Below are positions 59,912 to 64,000 of a stretch of DNA of 64,000 bases, piece by piece (the first letter of the stretch is position 1; every line of letters starts with the position of its first letter). The stretch comes from Azospirillum lipoferum (GTDB taxonomy: Bacteria > Pseudomonadota > Alphaproteobacteria > Azospirillales > Azospirillaceae): assembly GCF_024170005.1 (NCBI RefSeq), contig NZ_JALJXJ010000014.1, positions 1-64,000 of the forward strand. The letters run 5' to 3'. The notes under the pieces were generated by a model. The model searched no databases, was not told where the DNA came from, and saw only the letters and a list, made by a program, of their open reading frames with translations. The translations under genes and the position numbers were made by a program.

Positions 59912-60340
59912 TTACCCCACCGCCGCCGCTGCGGCCTCGCGCTCCACATCGGCGCGGACCATGGCGTCGAGCCGGTGGACGCGCATGTACAGGCTGTGGC
60001 TGCGCTCCAGCAGGCTGCGCAGGCCGGACGGCAGCTCCTCGTTGTCGGGGCCGCTGGGGTCGGAACAGATCTCGCCGCCGGACAGGGCGAAATCCTCGCT
60101 TGCCGCCTGCTCCTTCGACATCTCGCCGGCATGCACGGCCTTCTGCGCCAGCAGCCACGCCATCACCTGGGTCAGACGGCTGGTCACCCGCATCGATTCG
60201 TAGGAGATTTGCAGACGAACCTGCGGCGGCAGCTTCCGGTGTTCGGCCGCATCATGATAGGCAATGTAATTCCGCGCCTCGATCAAGAGGGCCATGGTCT
60301 CGTCGTAGGGACCGTTGAAGAAGAAGGTGTGCGAAGTCAT
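59912..60340 (-). CDS. DUF1465/RcdA-like protein
   Basis: A 142-residue helical protein: ETMALLIEARNYIAYHD, LQISYESMRVTSRLTQVMAWLLAQKA, LRSLLERSHSLYMRVHRLD. This is the DUF1465 pattern to which RcdA belongs. In Caulobacter RcdA is an adaptor that helps ClpXP degrade CtrA. The acidic linker between helices (GGEICSDP) is variable. An adaptor role here is inference. GGGAGG is upstream of the ATG. It diverges from the hsp20 gene. Confidence 0.85.
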   Translation of the reverse strand: MTSHTFFFNGPYDETMALLIEARNYIAYHDAAEHRKLPPQVRLQISYESMRVTSRLTQVMAWLLAQKAVHAGEMSKEQAASEDFALSGGEICSDPSGPDNEELPSGLRSLLERSHSLYMRVHRLDAMVRADVEREAAAAAVG

Positions 60341-60469
60341 GGTCGTCGGCCCCCTCCCGCGGACTTACGGCCCTAGCGTGAGCCTTGCCGCAACTGATTA
60401 ACAATTGGTGACTGGACGGTTGCCAGCAACCCCAGGCGGGGTCTCGCCGGGCTTCGTGCGGCCGCCCTC

Positions 60470-60497
60470 TTGAACAGGGAAAAGCGTCGATTATCTC
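60470..60497 (+). promoter_or_regulatory. RpoH-type heat-shock promoter of the hsp20 gene
   Basis: CTTG, exactly 17 bp and ATTATCT, against the alphaproteobacterial RpoH consensus CTTG-N17-CYTATNT: only the first base of the -10 differs. A start near 60503 would give a leader of about 100 nt carrying the thermometer structures. Confidence 0.7.
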
Positions 60498-60508
60498 TCG
60501 CTCGTCAG

Positions 60509-60601
60509 GCGGATGCCCATACGGGGTCCGCCTCCAACCCCACCCTTAGAGGACCGACCAGACCGTGGTCCTCGACGGCCGTATCGCTCTTTCGGAGGAT
60601 A
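60509..60601 (+). ncRNA. ROSE-like RNA thermometer in the hsp20 5' UTR
   Basis: Three successive hairpins: GGCGGA/TCCGCC (60509-60514 with 60528-60533), GAGGACC/GGTCCTC (60549-60555 with 60567-60573) and a final one in which TATC-(G)-CTC (60582-60589) pairs with GAGGATA (60595-60601). The last masks the Shine-Dalgarno GGAGG and has one unpaired G opposite it, and its 5' arm carries the U(U/C)GCU signature as TCGCT. These are the hallmarks of ROSE elements, which open at heat-shock temperature to allow translation. Confidence 0.72.
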
Positions 60602-60605
60602 TGTC

Positions 60606-61088
60606 ATGCGTAGCTACGACCTTTCGCCGCTGTTCCGTTCCACCGTCGGTTTCGACCGCCTGTCGCGTCTGCTGGAGACCGCGACCACCGGTGACGAGGC
60701 GGCTTCCTACCCGCCCTACAACATCGAAAAGCTGAGCGAGGATTCGTACCGGATCACCATGGCCGTTGCCGGCTTTGGTCTGGACGACCTCAACATCGTC
60801 GCTCATCAGAACTCGTTGACCGTCACGGGTAAAGCTAAGAAGGACGAGCCGGCCGGCCAATTCCTCTACCGGGGTATCGCCGGCCGCGCGTTCGAGCGCC
60901 GCTTTCAGCTGGCCGATTTCATCAAGGTGACCAGCGCGTCTCTTCAGAATGGCCTTCTGCACATCGAGCTGGCGCGCGAGGTACCCGAAGCGATGAAGCC
61001 GCGGAGCATTCCGATCATCACCGCCGCCGGCAACCAGTCAGTGGAGGTCGAGGCGCCCGCTCCGGCTTTGACCCAGCAGGCGGCCTGA
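60606..61088 (+). CDS. Small heat-shock protein, Hsp20 family
   Basis: A 160-residue IbpA-type sHSP. It has the N-terminal MRSYDLSPLFRSTVGFDRLSR, an alpha-crystallin domain (YNIEKLSEDSYRITMAVAGFGLDDL ... GIAGRAFERRFQLADFIKV) and the L-x-I/V-like end (LLHIEL). It binds unfolding proteins without ATP. GGAGG lies 7 nt before the ATG, in the closing arm of the predicted RNA thermometer. A terminator-like hairpin follows after 42 nt. Confidence 0.96.
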   Translation: MRSYDLSPLFRSTVGFDRLSRLLETATTGDEAASYPPYNIEKLSEDSYRITMAVAGFGLDDLNIVAHQNSLTVTGKAKKDEPAGQFLYRGIAGRAFERRFQLADFIKVTSASLQNGLLHIELAREVPEAMKPRSIPIITAAGNQSVEVEAPAPALTQQAA

Positions 61089-61130
61089 TACCCTGACGCG
61101 GTCCGTCCGCTCCCGATGCGGACATGAGAA

Positions 61131-61157
61131 CGGCGCCCCGGACCATCCGGGGCGCCG
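61131..61157. terminator. Hairpin between hsp20 and the convergent gene
   Basis: CGGCGCCCCGG and CCGGGGCGCCG form a perfect 11-bp stem with a 5-nt loop; only a weak CATTT follows. It separates two convergent genes. Confidence 0.6.
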
Positions 61158-61190
61158 CCTCATTTGCCGAACCGCCGCTATGCGCGGCGC

Positions 61191-61790
61191 CTATTGGCCC
61201 AGCTTCGCGGCGTCCAGGACGATCATCGCGACGCCGATCTTCTGCTTGCCGGCCGGGTCCAGCACCGGAACACTGGCTTCGGTCAACATGGCGCCGGTCT
61301 TATCGTCCTTCTCCGGGTCGGTCAGGTAGAGATCGGCATTGCCGGTGAAGACCTTCTGCCATTTCGGCTCGTCGCCCTGCCAGAAGTCGGAGGTCCCCGC
61401 AGTCTGGCCGACATTCAGGCCGTGGTCGTCCATCAACAGGATTTCGACGATCCGGCCGTTGCTGTTCGCCACGATCTGCTTCAGCTGTTTGGACACCACA
61501 TTGGACGAGACCTCGTCGAAGGCCGGATTGGCGCCTCCCGCCTTGGCCGCCGCCTTCCACTGGTTGTCCATCTCGTCGATCTTGGCCTGGGCGATGCCGG
61601 CATTCCTGGTGTTCTGCGATTTCACCGCCCCGACCACCGCCGGATCGGTCAGCCAGGGCTGGGCCTGCTGACTGACCGACTTGCGCACCGCTCCTTCTAA
61701 TGCCGGGTCCGCGGCGGACGCCATGGAGAGCGTGCCCCCGCACAGAAGGGAAACTGCACAGCCGGCAAGCCAATATCGAGTCTGCGTCAT
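61191..61790 (-). CDS. Periplasmic PDC/Cache-like protein
   Basis: A 199-residue protein with a signal peptide (MTQTRYWLAGCAVSLLCGG...ASA-AD). The mature part resembles the sensor fold of histidine kinases and chemoreceptors: a long first helix (Q..TRNAGIAQAKIDEMDNQW), then RIVEILLMDDHGLNVGQTAGTSDFWQGDEPKW, with the DFWQGDE segment, and a late VPVLDPAGKQKIGVAMIVLD. It has no output domain or membrane segment besides the signal, so it is a soluble binding or co-receptor protein. GGAGG is 7 nt upstream of the ATG. Confidence 0.78.
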   Translation of the reverse strand: MTQTRYWLAGCAVSLLCGGTLSMASAADPALEGAVRKSVSQQAQPWLTDPAVVGAVKSQNTRNAGIAQAKIDEMDNQWKAAAKAGGANPAFDEVSSNVVSKQLKQIVANSNGRIVEILLMDDHGLNVGQTAGTSDFWQGDEPKWQKVFTGNADLYLTDPEKDDKTGAMLTEASVPVLDPAGKQKIGVAMIVLDAAKLGQ

Positions 61791-61954
61791 GTGGTGTCCT
61801 CCCAGTCGTTTGGCCCATTCACGGGCGGGGCGATGGTCGGACTCCCGATGCCGGCGCCACAGCATCGGGCCTTGTTTTTCCGTCAAACGGAAGATCCGTA
61901 ATGCGGATCAAATGCCGGATATCGGCTTGGTCGGCGTTTCGGCCCGGCAGAGCG

Positions 61955-62617
61955 TTATTGACGTGGAAAGCTGTCCGGCGGTGCCAGCACCCACTCGGCA
62001 TAGCCGGCGCGCAGCAGCTCATAGGCAGCAACCAGCCCGGCCGCCCCGGCATAGGCGGTGACCAGCACCTGCTCCGGCGATACCTGCGCTCCCAAGACGA
62101 TCAGCAGAGCGCCCAGAAAAGGCCCGCCCAGCAGGAACGCCGCCAGCCATAACGGTTCGGCCGACAGCCAGGCGTTGAGCACTGCGCGGGTCCGTTGCGA
62201 CAGGCGCAGCAGCCCGCCGGCCTTGGCGTCGAGCGCTTCCAGGCTGCCGGCGCGCAGTTCCGCCAGTCGCCGGCCGCCGCCGTCGATGAAAACGACCTCC
62301 ACCTTCATGCCATGGCGGCGGACCGACGCGCGCACCGAGTCGCCGAGTCGCGTTTCCAGCAGGATCGCGTTGCCACCCAAAGCCGGCAAGGCATCGCGCA
62401 CCTCCTCCGGCGGTTCACCCCATTCGCGGAGCGCCGTCAGGATGACGCGGGGATCGTCGCAGGGAATCGCATCCATATGAATCACCCGCCCCTGCGGCGC
62501 CGTCACCCTCAGGATCAGCACCTGCTCCGCGGGATCATGGGTGCCTTCGACCCGCAGCCCGCCCTCGACGACATAGGAGAACCGTAGGCACCCGTCGTGG
62601 CGGCTGAGCGTGTTCAT
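61955..62617 (-). CDS. Hypothetical protein with C-terminal membrane helices
   Basis: A 220-residue protein. Residues 1-145 look like a soluble alpha/beta part, followed by two hydrophobic segments (WLAAFLLGGPFLGALLIVLGA and VLVTAYAGAAGLVAAYELL). It may be anchored to the inner membrane by its C-terminus. GGAGG lies 9 nt before the ATG. No family recognised; it stands alone. Confidence 0.65.
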   Translation of the reverse strand: MNTLSRHDGCLRFSYVVEGGLRVEGTHDPAEQVLILRVTAPQGRVIHMDAIPCDDPRVILTALREWGEPPEEVRDALPALGGNAILLETRLGDSVRASVRRHGMKVEVVFIDGGGRRLAELRAGSLEALDAKAGGLLRLSQRTRAVLNAWLSAEPLWLAAFLLGGPFLGALLIVLGAQVSPEQVLVTAYAGAAGLVAAYELLRAGYAEWVLAPPDSFPRQ

Positions 62618-62840
62618 GGCGGCACCCCTCCGGTCGCATCCCTGGCGGATCGCTCCGAAGGGATTTGGGCGTTGGCATCGACATGACCAACAAGCCAGCC
62701 GGGGGAACGGCCATCGCGACGGGACGGAGAAAAAGGGGATGCCCAACCGGAAAAGGCGGGGCGGCCAAGACAGCGGTGTTAAAGACAGCTGCGCTCAAGA
62801 CAGGAGCAGCCGGGACAAAAGCGGCCAGAAGGCGGATAAG

Positions 62841-62872
62841 AAAAAAGCGCCTAGCCGATCCGGCTGGCGCTT
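62841..62872 (-). terminator. Terminator of tRNA-Ser
   Basis: AAGCGCC-AGCCG / CGGCT-(A)-GGCGCTT with one bulge and a 3-nt loop, followed by TTTTTT on the minus strand. It is about 27 nt after the tRNA 3' end. Confidence 0.9.
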
Positions 62873-62898
62873 CCAATTTACTCTCCCGTGAGAGAGAA

Positions 62899-62988
62899 TG
62901 GCGGATGGGGGGAGATTCGAACTCCCGATACCCGTGAGGGTATGCCGCATTTCGAGTGCGGTGCATTCAACCGCTCTGCCACCCATCC
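62899..62988 (-). tRNA. tRNA-Ser(CGA)
   Basis: A minus-strand type II tRNA: acceptor GGATGGG/CCCATCC, D-region GGCAGAGCGGTTGAAT, anticodon CGA at 62954-62952 in CTCGAAA, long variable arm (TACCC..GGGTA), T-arm GGGAGTTCGAATCTCCC, discriminator G and encoded CCA, as expected for serine. Confidence 0.97.
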
Positions 62989-63016
62989 GCTGCCCCGTTT
63001 GGCGGGGTGGGCGGAA

Positions 63017-63043
63017 CCTATATAAACGCCTCCGGCCGTGCAA
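63017..63043 (-). promoter_or_regulatory. Promoter of tRNA-Ser
   Basis: On the minus strand, TTGCAC, a 15-bp spacer and TATAGG, about 29 bp upstream of the tRNA 5' end. Confidence 0.5.
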
Positions 63044-63087
63044 GCCTTTTTTGCAGAAAAATGCGAAGCTTTTCGGCGGCATCCCTG

Positions 63088-63115
63088 TTGACTCTCGGGC
63101 CACCTTGAGTATAGA
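63088..63115 (+). promoter_or_regulatory. Promoter of rplU-rpmA
   Basis: TTGACT, 16 bp and TATAGA. It would give a leader of roughly 75 nt before rplU. Confidence 0.72.
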
Positions 63116-63196
63116 TCGTCGCTCCCATGAACGGGCTTGCGCATCGAACGGTGGGCGAGAAGCCCGCCGTTTGTTTTGACATAGGCAGTGACGACA

Positions 63197-63514
63197 ATGT
63201 TTGCAGTGATCCGCACCGGCGGCAAGCAGTACAAGGTCGCCAATGGCGACGTGATCCGTGTTGAGAAGCTCGAGGCCGATGCTGGCGCCTCCATCACGCT
63301 CGATGACGTGCTGATGGTCGGCGACGCAGGCAACACCACCATCGGCACCCCGACCGTGGCCGGCGCCTCGGTCGTCGCCGAGGTCGTCGCCCAGGATCGC
63401 GGCCCGAAGATCATCGTCTTCAAGAAGAAGCGCCGCCAGAACTATCGCCGCAAGAACGGCCACCGCCAGGACCTGACCGTCCTGCGCATCACTGGCATCA
63501 ACGGCGCGGCCTGA
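63197..63514 (+). CDS. rplU: 50S ribosomal protein L21
   Basis: A 105-residue L21: MFAVIRTGGKQYKV at the start and the KKKRRQNYRRKNGHRQ signature before LRITGI. A GTG nine bases upstream of the chosen ATG is unlikely since the family begins MFAVI. L21 binds 23S rRNA near L20. rpmA follows after 55 bp in the same operon, as in nearly all bacteria. Confidence 0.97.
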   Translation: MFAVIRTGGKQYKVANGDVIRVEKLEADAGASITLDDVLMVGDAGNTTIGTPTVAGASVVAEVVAQDRGPKIIVFKKKRRQNYRRKNGHRQDLTVLRITGINGAA

Positions 63515-63569
63515 TCCGGGTCTTCCGGTCAGGCTTCCAGGCGCATCTTCAGTTTAGGAGCAACACCCC

Positions 63570-63857
63570 ATGGCACACAAAAAGGCAGGCGGCTCGTCCC
63601 GCAACGGCCGTGACTCCGCCGGTCGCCGTCTCGGCGTGAAGCGTTTCGGTGGCGAGAACGTCATCTCCGGCAACATCATCGTCCGTCAGCGTGGCACGAA
63701 GTTCCACCCGGGCGAGAATGTCGGCATCGGCCGCGACCACACCCTGTTCGCGATGGCCGACGGCCAAGTTTACTTCAAGCACAGCTCGAACGGCCGCACC
63801 TTCGTGAACGTCGTTCCGGCCAACGACCAGGAAGTTCCGGCCGTCGCTGCCGAGTAA
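63570..63857 (+). CDS. rpmA: 50S ribosomal protein L27
   Basis: A 95-residue L27 with the conserved MAHKKAGGSSRNGRDSAG start, which reaches the peptidyl-transferase centre, then GGENVISGNIIVRQRGTKFHPGENVGIGRDHTLFA. The end (EVPAVAAE) is a short extension. AGGAG is upstream. It is terminated by a strong hairpin. Confidence 0.97.
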   Translation: MAHKKAGGSSRNGRDSAGRRLGVKRFGGENVISGNIIVRQRGTKFHPGENVGIGRDHTLFAMADGQVYFKHSSNGRTFVNVVPANDQEVPAVAAE

Positions 63858-63910
63858 CCTCTAAGGTCGTTGCGCGGCCTGTGTCGCAGGCCTGCACGCT
63901 TGTGGGATAA

Positions 63911-63950
63911 AGTCGGGGGGCCGGGCGACCGGCCCCCGATTTTCGTTTTG
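63911..63950 (+). terminator. Terminator of rplU-rpmA
   Basis: TCGGGGGGCCGG and CCGGCCCCCGA (one bulged G) with a 4-nt loop, followed by TTTTCGTTTT, about 55 nt after the rpmA stop. Confidence 0.9.
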
Positions 63951-64000
63951 ATTCCGGTGCTGTCCCGCTGCCGGTTTTTCTTCCGTTTACGGGCAGGGTT

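Overview
The window looks like the chromosome of a high-GC alphaproteobacterium, most probably Azospirillum or a close Rhodospirillales relative. The reasons are the gene set (small-type PurL with PurQ, AmtB, PhaA/PhaB/PhaR and a PhaC/PhaE-like pair, a DUF1465/RcdA-type protein, zinc-free L31, two chemoreceptors, a CheC/CheY pair) and promoters of alphaproteobacterial type (TTGnnn, 15-17 bp, TATAGA-like). No phage, insertion sequence or CRISPR array is visible. This assignment is inference; no database was searched.

Layout. 1-1580: two paralogous minus-strand genes with a Nif11-like leader followed by unrelated tandem repeats (18-residue units in one, 20-residue units in the other), the most unusual locus here. 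1581-3402: a GNAT acetyltransferase and two small unknown proteins. 3519-6538: glyQ-glyS with a strong terminator. 6539-13033: CheC and CheY-like proteins, an orphan PIN nuclease, DedA, a GAF/HD-GYP phosphodiesterase, an SLC13-type permease and a metallo-beta-lactamase-fold hydrolase. 13151-20454: purQ-purL (no purS beside them), amtB, pmbA, a DUF1223 protein and DoxX. 20605-25332: gltX-cysS, elbB, a stand-alone proteasome-beta-like Ntn hydrolase and a small membrane protein.

25390-33151: a NAD synthetase paralogue whose two active sites both look dead, an unknown low-complexity protein, an NTF2-like protein, a beta-lactamase-family serine hydrolase, and a membrane glycosyltransferase coupled to a GT2 polyprenyl-phosphate sugar transferase. 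33574-40535: two chemoreceptors converging on a shared hairpin with an EpmC-like HExxH protein between them, an AEC transporter and an RraA-like protein. 41359-44633: tRNA-Gly, a ProX-type deacylase, and the cluster chaperedoxin, Lon substrate-binding domain, Trm112, DUF971. 44697-51090: ubiD, then the polyhydroxyalkanoate locus (phaB, phaA, a phaC-like gene and a phaE-like gene sharing about 290 bp in different frames, and divergent phaR). 51297-59387: a glutathionylspermidine-synthase-like ATP-grasp protein, tRNA-Leu and tRNA-Ala, a methyltransferase, MepA, an orphan ABC-2 permease and an ABC exporter. 59597-63950: rpmE, a DUF1465 protein, a small heat-shock gene with an RpoH-type promoter and a ROSE-like RNA thermometer, two small unknown genes, tRNA-Ser, and rplU-rpmA.

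Functional threads. Translation genes (glyQS, gltX, cysS, four tRNAs, rpmE, rplU, rpmA, ProX, Trm112) are spread through the window. Carbon storage (phaB, phaA, phaC/E, phaR) is one block. Motility and signalling genes (two receptors, CheC/CheY, HD-GYP) fit a motile environmental bacterium.
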